19,187 nucleotides of DNA from CAZVRZ01 sp964629965. Its GTDB lineage: Bacteria; Chloroflexota; Anaerolineae; Anaerolineales; UBA4823. The translations under genes were made by a program, and so were the position numbers. The stretch's first letter is position 1. Every line of letters begins with the position of its first letter. The notes beneath the pieces are model-generated. The model was not told where the DNA came from, searched no databases, and worked only from the letters and a program-made list of their open reading frames with translations. Shown here in pieces: positions 7,271-14,271 of this stretch. The stretch is taken from assembly GCA_964629965.1 (NCBI GenBank), contig CAZVRZ010000107.1, forward strand, positions 1 through 19,187, written 5' to 3'.

Positions 7271-8491
7271 TTAGCGCTCGATGCGAACGTGCGCCCAAAC
7301 CGCATGATCATCCTTGTAACTGCCTTCGGCAGACACATACAGGATGAACTGCACCGTTTTACCTGCCAGGCTGGACAGATCCTTATCGATCGATAGCACC
7401 GTTCCATCGCAGGCCTTCAGCCATTCCGCCACCTGGGTATCATTACTGCCCTCGCGGTATTTGAGCTGGTAACGCACCTTGCCCCCGCTGCAATCCGTTT
7501 TTAGGCCCAGGTAAGCGCGGAAGCGATCGCCATTCTGGATGGTGTAGCTGGGGAAGATGCCGTAAACGAGGCCATTGTCCACAAATTGCGGGTAGGTCGC
7601 CAAACCTTTGGCGTATACTTTACCGTTTTCCAGCTTGGTATCCTTTAAATCCACGGCAACGCCCTTCGAGTCGTCATCGGGATCGCCCCACGAGATCAAT
7701 GCACTGCCATTGTGCCATTCTGCATTGGGCCCCTGGGCGATGAAATCATATGCCAGGGTGGCAACGTTCGTAGCCGTCGCGGTTGGCGTAGCGGTGGTGG
7801 GGTTGATAACCTTTACCTTGGCCCAAAACGATGATTTAGCGTCTTCGCCAATTCCGAAGGTGATCCCGGCGCCATTGCGCAATTTCCAGAAGCCCTGGTA
7901 CGTCTTGGCAGAGTTGGGCGCCGTCAAAGAAACGGCCACATCAATCGTTTGTCCTGGCGCAACCGTGTTGGTGGTCAATTGCAGCGAGGCAGGCGCCCCC
8001 ATGGAATCGCCATTCTCAAAAACGATCGAATAGCTAGAATTCCAGGTGCAGCTTCCATTATTCTTCAACCGCCAGATCTTTACAAAAGTCACTCCAGCCG
8101 CAACTTCGGCATTATCGGGGAAAGTCACATCTTCCACAAAAGAAGCTCGATCGCAAGGAATGAGGATCGGAGTTGCCGAAGGAGGCACCGGGATGTTGGT
8201 TGGCGGAACCGGAGTATTCGTTGCCAGGGGCGCAGGCGGCACATACTCGGTTGGCGTATTCGTAGCGGTTGCGCCAGGCTGTAACACTGCCGGTGTCAGG
8301 CTGGGCATTACGATGGCAGTACCTGCCGCCGCCATGGTCAATTGTGCTTGTACTGTTTGGGCTGCCGCCGTATGGATCAAACCGGGATCCATCGTGGGAG
8401 CTGCCATCTTTGAGGGCATGTTACACCCACCGACAAAAACGATCAGCGCAAGCGCAGACAAAATATAGAATAGTTTGTATCTAATGTTCAT
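7271..8491 (-). CDS. Secreted lipoprotein with NBR1-type Ig-like domain and C-terminal beta-rich domain
   Basis: The start MNIRYK at 8491 is chosen because GGAGG lies 9 nt upstream; the earlier in-frame ATG is only 3 nt from it. The 406-residue product has a signal peptide with lipobox VGGC23 and an APTMDPGLIHTAAAQT motif shared with the neighbouring lipoprotein. A long Ala/Thr/Pro linker follows (57-112), then an NBR1-like domain (~115-230) with FVKIWRLKNNGSCTW, VAPGQTIDVAVSLTAP and GFWKLRNGAGITFG. A second linker (231-246) leads to a ~160-residue C-terminal domain with many aromatic and charged beta-strand-like segments (FRAYLGLKTDCSGGKVRYQL, ending DDHAVWAHVRIER). That domain looks like a jelly-roll or carbohydrate-binding-type fold, but I cannot name a family. 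Surface binding is inferred. It lies between miaB and the second lipoprotein on one strand. Confidence 0.85.
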   Translation of the reverse strand: MNIRYKLFYILSALALIVFVGGCNMPSKMAAPTMDPGLIHTAAAQTVQAQLTMAAAGTAIVMPSLTPAVLQPGATATNTPTEYVPPAPLATNTPVPPTNIPVPPSATPILIPCDRASFVEDVTFPDNAEVAAGVTFVKIWRLKNNGSCTWNSSYSIVFENGDSMGAPASLQLTTNTVAPGQTIDVAVSLTAPNSAKTYQGFWKLRNGAGITFGIGEDAKSSFWAKVKVINPTTATPTATATNVATLAYDFIAQGPNAEWHNGSALISWGDPDDDSKGVAVDLKDTKLENGKVYAKGLATYPQFVDNGLVYGIFPSYTIQNGDRFRAYLGLKTDCSGGKVRYQLKYREGSNDTQVAEWLKACDGTVLSIDKDLSSLAGKTVQFILYVSAEGSYKDDHAVWAHVRIER

Positions 8492-8599
8492 AACCATTTT
8501 CCTCCATAGAAGCAATCCTTACTCCTTATAGACGATGCGATCACTGATTTCGTTCCCAAAGATGATCCCAAACCAGGTTGATATCGCTCATCTACTTCC

Positions 8600-9988
8600 T
8601 CAAGCCGCCATCGTTTCCAGCGAGGCAGCCGCTCGAACAACGGGCAGGCTGCCAATCATCGACCATGGCCCTGCCCAGGTGATTTGAACCGGCAGAACAC
8701 GGCCGCGCAGATCGTCTTCTGAATCGACGAAGACCAATTTGTTTGTTTCCGTGCGGCCTCGCCAGCGTCCTTTGACCTTCTCTTCGAACAAAACGGATGC
8801 GGGTTGGCCCAGGTAACGCTCGTTTATTCCGGCGACTACCTTTTCCTGCATTTCTTCCAGCAGGCGGAAGCGGCACATCTTTTCGGCTTCGCTAATGTCA
8901 TCCTGCATACGCCGCGAGGCTACTGTACCCGGGCGGGTGGAATATCGCGCCAGGTGCGCCACATCCAGCTTCAGCTCTGCTAGCAATTCAAAGGTTCGTT
9001 GAAATTGTTCGACCGTCTCGCCAGGAAAGCCTACGATGATGTCCGTTGCAATGGATACCCCCAGCGGGCTCTTATGTCCCAGGCGAGCGCGGATCTTGTC
9101 TACCAGGCGGCGGTAATCGTCGGCGGTATAACCGCGTTTCATATTCTCCAACACCTCATCGTCGCCGGCCTGGATAGGCACCTCGATGTGCGGCATCACT
9201 TTGGGCAGCTCGGCTACCGTATCCAGCAGCTCATCTGTCATCCAGTTAGGATGGGAAGTTAAAAAGCGTATGCGCTCTAACCCATCAATTTCATGAGCCA
9301 TGCGCAGTAAACTCGAGAGCGTCGGCCCGTCAGGGATATCCTTGCCATAACGATCCACGATCTGACCCAAGAAAGTGATCTCTTTAACACCCTGCGCCGT
9401 CAGGGAGCGCACTTCTGCCAAAATATTTCCCAGCCGCCGGCTGCGTTCGATGCCGCGGCGGTAGGGGATGATGCAGTAAGTGCAGGCATGCGAGCACCCC
9501 AAGACAACCGGCACGTGGGCCGAAACGAGCTTGCCGCGTTCGTGCAATGGCAGCAGCAGCCCGCTTTGCTCGCCTTCTAACCCGCCATCCATCAACGCAA
9601 AGCGATCTTCTGTTTCTTGTTCTTCGGCCTGGCGCACTTCGTTTTGAGTGAGATAAGCCACCAGCGGGCCTGGATCGGAGGGAGGAGAAAAAACATCCAC
9701 AAAGGGAAAACGCTTTTTCAATTGATCGTATCCTTTGACGCCGACAAGGCAGCCCATCAGGTTGATCACCAAATTGGGATTGCGGTCTTTCAAAGGTCGT
9801 ATCGAATGCAGCCTGCCATAAGCTTTATTCTCTGCGCTCTGGCGCACTACACACGTGTTGAGCACGATCACGTTCGCTTCCTCGGCGCGTGATGTCAGGC
9901 GATATCCAAGTTGTTCCAAGGCCGCTGAGACCCGCTGCGAGTCTGCCACGTTCATCTGGCAGCCTTCCGTCCAAATGTGATACTTCAT
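8600..9988 (-). CDS. miaB: tRNA-2-methylthio-N6-dimethylallyladenosine synthase (MiaB-type methylthiotransferase)
   Basis: This radical SAM enzyme adds a methylthio group to i6A37 of tRNAs that read U-starting codons. From the ATG at 9988 the protein has 462 residues. Numbering below counts from the GTG at 9994, two codons earlier. The N-terminal MTTase domain carries the three auxiliary-cluster cysteines C12 (EGCQMN), C48 (NTCVVRQSA) and C82 (GCLVG). The radical SAM core has C167-x3-C171-x2-C174 (GCSHACTYCIIPYRRG). A TRAM domain ends the protein (~394-456, YLGQPASVLFEE...GRTETNKLVFV). The family block usually reading LGQNVNSY is LGQIVDRYG. NTCVVRQSAENK and CIIPYRRG favour MiaB over RimO or MtaB. 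There is no Shine-Dalgarno, and a TATAAT box lies 7 nt before the ATG, so the mRNA may be leaderless. Confidence 0.93.
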   Translation of the reverse strand: MKYHIWTEGCQMNVADSQRVSAALEQLGYRLTSRAEEANVIVLNTCVVRQSAENKAYGRLHSIRPLKDRNPNLVINLMGCLVGVKGYDQLKKRFPFVDVFSPPSDPGPLVAYLTQNEVRQAEEQETEDRFALMDGGLEGEQSGLLLPLHERGKLVSAHVPVVLGCSHACTYCIIPYRRGIERSRRLGNILAEVRSLTAQGVKEITFLGQIVDRYGKDIPDGPTLSSLLRMAHEIDGLERIRFLTSHPNWMTDELLDTVAELPKVMPHIEVPIQAGDDEVLENMKRGYTADDYRRLVDKIRARLGHKSPLGVSIATDIIVGFPGETVEQFQRTFELLAELKLDVAHLARYSTRPGTVASRRMQDDISEAEKMCRFRLLEEMQEKVVAGINERYLGQPASVLFEEKVKGRWRGRTETNKLVFVDSEDDLRGRVLPVQITWAGPWSMIGSLPVVRAAASLETMAA

Positions 9989-9995
9989 GTCCACA

Positions 9996-10004
9996 ATTAT
10001 AACA
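9996..10004 (-). promoter_or_regulatory. Extended -10 promoter of miaB, predicted leaderless
   Basis: Read on the minus strand, TGT-TATAAT is followed by 7 nt (tgtggac) and then the miaB ATG at 9988, which places the +1 at or next to the start codon. No -35 match is evident 16-18 bp upstream. It is arranged back-to-back with the promoter at 10045-10053. Confidence 0.6.
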
Positions 10005-10044
10005 GGCAGGCAAGGTATGCATAGGAAAAAGCTCTTGATTCTAG

Positions 10045-10053
10045 TGATACAAT
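10045..10053 (+). promoter_or_regulatory. Extended -10 promoter of the C39-TPR gene, predicted leaderless
   Basis: TGA-TACAAT is followed by 7 nt (agcgctc) and the ATG at 10061, again placing +1 at the start codon. There is no Shine-Dalgarno and the -35 position is A-rich without a TTGACA match. Confidence 0.58.
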
Positions 10054-10060
10054 AGCGCTC

Positions 10061-11320
10061 ATGTTGAGGAAAAATAATCTTCCATTGACCTTACTTGCCC
10101 TGCTCGCACTGGTCTCCGGCTTCTGGCTGATCTACCAGCAGCCTTCTATTCGCAGCCGCGTAAACTGGCAAATAACCAAGATCCTTACCTACTCGCGTGG
10201 CGTGGTAAATCCGGTTGGAGAGATGCCGACCTCCTTGCCTATTCCAACCACCACTCCTGGTCCCACCAGCACACTGCCGCCTACCGCCACATCTGTGCCG
10301 CCCACCGCAACGCCCACGCCGGTCATCTATACGCCCACGCCCACCCTTAGTCCCACACCTCCCCCACCCTCGATCAGTTTACCGGCGCCGACATACGTGA
10401 AACAAGGAGCAAATAGCTGTGGGCCGGCCAGCCTGACAATGTACCTGGAATATTATGGTTGGCAAGGCACTCAGAGCGATATTACCGATTTGATCAAGCC
10501 TGTTACGGAAGACCGTAACGTTAACCCAGAAGAATTGGTATACTACGTACGCAATCGCGCCGGTTGGTTAAACGCTGAGTTTCGGGTTGGCGGGGATTTT
10601 CAACTGCTCAAACAACTGCTGGCAGCCGGCATCCCGGTGGTTATAGAAACAAGCTTTATCGATAGGACATCCTATTGGCCCAATGATGATCGGTGGGCTG
10701 CTCATTATCTATTGCTGACGGGCTACGATGATGCCCAACAAATATTTATCACCCAGGATAGTTTTCGCGGCGCTAATCTGAATGTGACTTATGAACAGTT
10801 GGACGCCGATTGGAAGATATTCAACCGGGTGTACCTCTTGGTATACCTGCCCGCCCAAGAACCTACGATCATCTCCATCCTGGGAGAAAATTGGGATCCG
10901 GATGTTAATCGCCAAAACGCTCTCGAAACCGCCGAGCAAGAGACAAAGGAAAACCCGCAAGATAATTTCGCCTGGTTTAACCTGGGCAGTAACCTGGTCT
11001 ACTTTGAGCGTTATCTCGAGGCCTCCCTGGCTTACGATCAAGCGCGTACCCTGGGTCTGCCCCAACGCATGCTGCGCTATCAGTTTGGGCCGTTTTTTTC
11101 CTATTTCCATTCGGGTCGCACCGATGATCTACTGGCGTTGGTGGATTATGCTCTCCAGCGCACTCCAAATTCGGAAGAAGCGTTGTTGTGGAAGGGCTGG
11201 GGACTCTATCGCCAGGGAGATACAGCCGGAGCCATTGGACAATTCAACAAGGCCTACGAAGCCAATCCCTTATCGCAAGATGTGATCTATGCCTTGACTT
11301 ACCTGGAGGCTCAACCCTGA
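10061..11320 (+). CDS. Membrane-anchored C39-like cysteine peptidase with C-terminal TPR repeats
   Basis: The 419-residue product has an uncleaved N-terminal membrane anchor (~8-25). A Thr/Pro-rich extracytoplasmic linker follows (~54-110). A C39_2-type papain-fold domain (~108-260) has the oxyanion Gln and nucleophile in VKQGANSCGPASL (Q115, C120), the histidine in WAAHYLLLTGYD (H215) and an acidic residue in ITQDSF (D233). The last ~120 residues are TPR-like: DNFAWFNLGSNLVYFERYLEASLAYDQA and EALLWKGWGLYRQGDTAGAIGQFNKAYEANPL. The protein is therefore probably a cell-surface peptidase or transglutaminase-like hydrolase with a protein-docking tail. Bacteriocin-exporter fusions also use C39 domains, but no ABC transporter or leader peptide gene is nearby. 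The 3' end overlaps the convergent VanZ-like gene by 10 bp. Confidence 0.85.
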   Translation: MLRKNNLPLTLLALLALVSGFWLIYQQPSIRSRVNWQITKILTYSRGVVNPVGEMPTSLPIPTTTPGPTSTLPPTATSVPPTATPTPVIYTPTPTLSPTPPPPSISLPAPTYVKQGANSCGPASLTMYLEYYGWQGTQSDITDLIKPVTEDRNVNPEELVYYVRNRAGWLNAEFRVGGDFQLLKQLLAAGIPVVIETSFIDRTSYWPNDDRWAAHYLLLTGYDDAQQIFITQDSFRGANLNVTYEQLDADWKIFNRVYLLVYLPAQEPTIISILGENWDPDVNRQNALETAEQETKENPQDNFAWFNLGSNLVYFERYLEASLAYDQARTLGLPQRMLRYQFGPFFSYFHSGRTDDLLALVDYALQRTPNSEEALLWKGWGLYRQGDTAGAIGQFNKAYEANPLSQDVIYALTYLEAQP

Positions 11321-11733
11321 TCATCAACGCTGTTCAGTTGCTCCGATCGCAGGCGTTGAAATCCTGCCATGAGCAGTATGCCTGCTGCGCCTCCTGCCAG
11401 GTCAACTCCCAAATCATAAAAGATACCGCCGGGCCATAGGATGCCCGTGTTGGCCGCCTGGATCAATTCTTGCACCAGGCCGACTGTCAGCACTGCCAAC
11501 AGCATCCCGCCAGCCTTTTTAATAGTGAGATGAACTTTAAATGCCAGGGAGATCAATACAACCAACCCCGCAAAGAGAATAGCGTGCATGATCACGTGCA
11601 TCCAATTCGGCGCGAAGAGCGCGTCAAATGCCCGGCGAAATTCCATTGAAAACTGGCGCAGCCCGGCTATCGGTGCCAGAATGCCTGCCAGCCAAATAAC
11701 CAGGATCCACTTGCGCCAGTTTCTGCTTTTCAA
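11311..11733 (-). CDS. VanZ-like integral membrane protein
   Basis: This 140-residue protein has about four hydrophobic segments (~9-24, 45-64, 75-93, 113-126). It carries the VanZ-like blocks HVIMHAILFAGL, GLVQELIQ and YDLGVDLAGGAAGILL. VanZ-family proteins are small membrane proteins, one of which gives low-level teicoplanin resistance; their molecular role is mostly unknown. The start is a TTG at 11731-11733 that overlaps the TGA of the upstream response regulator by two bases. The next in-frame Met (M30) would remove the first membrane segment, so the TTG with coupled translation is favoured. No Shine-Dalgarno is visible. The gene is second in an operon with the regulator. Confidence 0.75.
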   Translation of the reverse strand: MKSRNWRKWILVIWLAGILAPIAGLRQFSMEFRRAFDALFAPNWMHVIMHAILFAGLVVLISLAFKVHLTIKKAGGMLLAVLTVGLVQELIQAANTGILWPGGIFYDLGVDLAGGAAGILLMAGFQRLRSEQLNSVDDQG

Positions 11734-14066
11734 TATAGATTTCGGATTTGTAAAAAGATGCCGACTACTTTAGGATCAAATTGCTTTCCGGCTCTTGAGC
11801 GGATGTATTCTAAAGCTTCTACTTGCTTCCAGGCATCCCGGTACGGTCGCTGCGAAGTAAGCGCATCCCACACGTCCACCACAGCAAAAATGCGCGCCGA
11901 AAGGGGAATATCATCGGCTTTTAACTTGCGCGGATACCCATTGCCGTCCCAATGCTCGTGGTGGCAATAAGGGATATCGATTGCCGGACGCAGAAAGGCG
12001 ATCTCGGATAGGAGTTCGTAAGCCAGCATCGGATGTTTCCGCATGATGATCCATTCCTGATCGGTGAGCGGGCCGGCTTTATTCAAAATAGCGTCTGGAA
12101 TACCCAGCTTCCCGATATCATGTAAAATCGCACCTCGCCGGATGTGTACTAACTGATCGTTAGGAATCCTCATATTGTGGGCAATTTCCAGGGTCAGCTC
12201 TGTTACTCGCTGGCTGTGACCGCCGGTTTCATTGTCTCGTAATTCCAGCGTTTTGGCCCAGCCCTCCAGGGTCACATCATAGGCCATCATCAAATCGATG
12301 TTCGAGCGTTGTAAACTGACAAACAACTGGTGATTATCCACTGCCAGAGCCGCCTGCCCAGCCAGCACATTGAGATATTCCAGCCACTCCGATCCTACTT
12401 TTAATGGCTGGCGCGCAAAGGTTTCCAAGATGCCATGCACTACCCCCTTAGCAATGAGAGGTACAGCGCAGTAAAAAACAAATCCCTCATCTGTAAACAT
12501 ATTGGAACGAACGATCGGAAGCGGGCTTTTTTGTAGATCGGGTATGATCAACCGTTGGCGTTTTAAAAATATATTGCCCAATATATCCTGGTCCAGGTGC
12601 AAGCGATACCGTTGCGATTGGTATGAATGAAACCCTCGCCCGGCTGTGAATTCAAACACTTTTTGCAGGGAATCCACCAGGTAAATATCGGCAGCATCTA
12701 TCTCTAGCTCGTTGAGCGCCTCTTCCAACAGGGTATCAAATGTGACACGCAGATCCATGATGGCATTGATCGTTTGGTCAATTTTATGCAGCGAACTTAA
12801 CCTTTTTAGGTTTTGGGCGGTTTGCTCATGCATCTTGGCGCGCTGGATCGCATTAGATACCAGGTCAACGGTAGCGGTTACTACCTGCACATCGTTCTCG
12901 GTAAACGCATGTTGGCGGCCAACCGCAAGCAATCCGGTGACTTCGTCTCGCACAAGCAGTGGAACGATCGTATAGAAGTTTCTTGGTGCAGGAATGTCCT
13001 TGAGACCGTCTTTCCCAGCATAAGACTGCTTGGACTCTACTACCTGCAGCGGGATATTGCCATAGTCAAAGATATCCTGACCTTTCAAACTTTCGTATCC
13101 GTCTGAAATGGCCTCGATCAGGTAAGCACCACGTGGACTTTTAAGCGCCAGGGCAGCCATATCTGCCCCCAACAGCATTTGAAGCTGGTCAACGATTGCC
13201 AGGTACATCTGGGCGCTTTGCTCAGCGCCTCGCAGAGCAGAAGAAATGCTCACGATTGCCTCTTGCTGCCGTTGGCGTTGCCGGATTTCGGTGACATCTT
13301 CTCCAATACTGATCGTTCCAACAACATTTTCTTTTGTGTCATACAAAAGGATATTGTTCCAGGAGATCCAAAGCAAGCGGCCATGGCGAGTAAGAATCTC
13401 ATTTTCATAATGAGTGGGCATCTCTTGTTCTACGATGCCTTTGGCAAATATTTCCCGAATCAACGCGTGGGCAGGTATGAATATCTCAAACCAATTCTTC
13501 CCTAAGATTTCATCTCGCTGCCAGCCGGTTAAACGTAATAAATGGTCATTGCAAAAAGTGATTTGCCCATGGTCGTTTAGAGATACTGCCATCAAACGCA
13601 CCTTTTCCAGCATCTCACGCAGCCGCCGGTCAGATTCTAGTAAATTGCTCTCCGTCTCGAGTAGTTTGTGGGTTGTGTGGTGTTTATAAAGGGCTGCTTC
13701 AATCGCAATGATCAATTCGCGATGATCAATGGGTTTTAATAGATACCCATAAGGCTCGGTTGCCAAAGCGCGCTGAACCGTCTCATCTTCAGAGTATGCA
13801 GTCAAATAGATAATTGGAATGTCTTTCTCAGCACGAATCTGCGTGGCAGCCTGGATGCCATCCATGGCTCCTCGCAAATAGATATCCATCAACACCATGT
13901 CAGGTAAACTGGCTGGATTGGGCAGGCGGGTGTGGACGATATCTACCGCTTCTTCTCCCGTCAGGGCTGTTCCGATGATCTCATAACCGGCTTTTTGTAG
14001 GCGTAGTTCGAGGGCTTTTGCAGAGATGATATCGTCTTCAACGAGTAAGATTTTTGATCCGTTCAT
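11730..14066 (-). CDS. Response regulator with PAS, two GAF domains and HD-GYP phosphodiesterase output
   Basis: This 778-residue protein is read in order as follows. The receiver domain (~1-125) has the acidic pocket E10-D11-D12, phospho-acceptor D61 (VLMDIYLRGAMDG), T89 and K111 (LLKPID). A linker helix follows. PAS (~150-262) contains FCNDHLLRLTGWQRDEILGKNWFEIF. GAF 1 spans ~270-410 and GAF 2 ~425-580. HD-GYP (~598-775) has RDNETGGHSQRV (H617), ILHDIGKLGIPD (H649-D650, K653), RKHP (H678), HHEHWDGNGYP (702-712) and D731. The HD-GYP residues needed for metal binding and cyclic-di-GMP hydrolysis are present, so it likely lowers c-di-GMP (or related signals) on phosphorylation or ligand binding. 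The partner kinase is not in the window. The ATG has GAGGT 4 nt upstream. It is co-transcribed with the VanZ-like gene. Confidence 0.93.
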   Translation of the reverse strand: MNGSKILLVEDDIISAKALELRLQKAGYEIIGTALTGEEAVDIVHTRLPNPASLPDMVLMDIYLRGAMDGIQAATQIRAEKDIPIIYLTAYSEDETVQRALATEPYGYLLKPIDHRELIIAIEAALYKHHTTHKLLETESNLLESDRRLREMLEKVRLMAVSLNDHGQITFCNDHLLRLTGWQRDEILGKNWFEIFIPAHALIREIFAKGIVEQEMPTHYENEILTRHGRLLWISWNNILLYDTKENVVGTISIGEDVTEIRQRQRQQEAIVSISSALRGAEQSAQMYLAIVDQLQMLLGADMAALALKSPRGAYLIEAISDGYESLKGQDIFDYGNIPLQVVESKQSYAGKDGLKDIPAPRNFYTIVPLLVRDEVTGLLAVGRQHAFTENDVQVVTATVDLVSNAIQRAKMHEQTAQNLKRLSSLHKIDQTINAIMDLRVTFDTLLEEALNELEIDAADIYLVDSLQKVFEFTAGRGFHSYQSQRYRLHLDQDILGNIFLKRQRLIIPDLQKSPLPIVRSNMFTDEGFVFYCAVPLIAKGVVHGILETFARQPLKVGSEWLEYLNVLAGQAALAVDNHQLFVSLQRSNIDLMMAYDVTLEGWAKTLELRDNETGGHSQRVTELTLEIAHNMRIPNDQLVHIRRGAILHDIGKLGIPDAILNKAGPLTDQEWIIMRKHPMLAYELLSEIAFLRPAIDIPYCHHEHWDGNGYPRKLKADDIPLSARIFAVVDVWDALTSQRPYRDAWKQVEALEYIRSRAGKQFDPKVVGIFLQIRNLY

Positions 14067-14162
14067 GGCGACCTCGAAACAAATGCGTTCTTGAATTTAC
14101 GGACAATTCTGTCAATTCGCGTGGGTAGGGAAGACTCCGATCTCGAATAGCGGTTAAAAAAT

Positions 14163-14168
14163 ATTATA
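14163..14168 (-). promoter_or_regulatory. Possible -10 box for the response regulator gene
   Basis: TATAAT on the minus strand, with a weak -35 (gttctc) 17 bp upstream. It would give a leader of about 90 nt before the regulator ATG at 14066. The 205-bp divergent region is AT-rich, so a chance match is possible. Confidence 0.35.
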
Positions 14169-14214
14169 CACGCTATATCTTAAAAGAGAACTCTGGATTC
14201 CTGCAAATCCCCTA

Positions 14215-14243
14215 TTGACATAGTGTTATATATACACTATACT
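14215..14243 (+). promoter_or_regulatory. Consensus-like sigma-70/sigma-A promoter of the radical SAM operon
   Basis: A perfect TTGACA (14215-14220) and TATACT (14238-14243) are separated by exactly 17 bp. This is the strongest promoter match in the window, with +1 expected near 14250. It is overlapped by two palindromic operators, one filling the spacer and one covering the start region. An unrestrained promoter this strong would be highly active, so repression is the expected default. Confidence 0.85.
14221..14239 (+). promoter_or_regulatory. Operator copy 1: TAGTGT-N7-ACACTA in the promoter spacer
   Basis: This perfect 6-bp inverted repeat with a 7-bp AT-only centre lies between the -35 and -10 elements, overlapping the first two bases of the -10. 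A bound dimeric repressor would block RNA polymerase. The second copy begins exactly 22 bp downstream. Confidence 0.85.
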
Positions 14244-14261
14244 AGTGTTACAAATACACTA
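14243..14261 (+). promoter_or_regulatory. Operator copy 2: TAGTGT-N7-ACACTA at the transcription start and Shine-Dalgarno edge
   Basis: It has the same arms as copy 1 but a different 7-bp centre (tacaaat), which shows the arms are what is conserved. It starts at the last base of the -10 and its last base abuts the AAGGAGG ribosome site. The 22-bp offset (about two helical turns) would put two repressor dimers on one DNA face. The regulator is not identifiable here. GntR/YtrA-type repressors use GTGTA-type palindromes, but this is only a suggestion. Confidence 0.85.
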
Positions 14262-14271
14262 AGGAGGAGTT

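Noticed and set aside
8492..8599. Short reading frames between miaB and the lipoprotein gene, including a 16-codon frame starting MSDINLVWDHLW
   Set aside because: There is only a weak GGAAG before it, no recognisable similarity, and two competing frames look equally plausible. Not enough to call a gene.
10016..10023. TATGCATA palindrome in the miaB/C39 divergent region, similar to GGTATGCA near 19102
   Set aside because: Eight bases is too short to separate from chance. The second site is not a palindrome and instead fits a -35 element.
10240..10375. Thr/Pro codon repeats in the C39 gene as a tandem repeat or CRISPR-like array
   Set aside because: The periodicity is simply that of a low-complexity extracellular linker, with no conserved repeat/spacer structure.
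10061..11320. Bacteriocin or lanthipeptide locus suggested by the C39 domain
   Set aside because: No ABC transporter, precursor peptide or modification enzyme is adjacent. The domain is on a TPR surface protein instead.
14101..14118. TTGACA on the minus strand (14115-14110) as a -35 for the response regulator
   Set aside because: No acceptable -10 lies 15-19 bp downstream on that strand.
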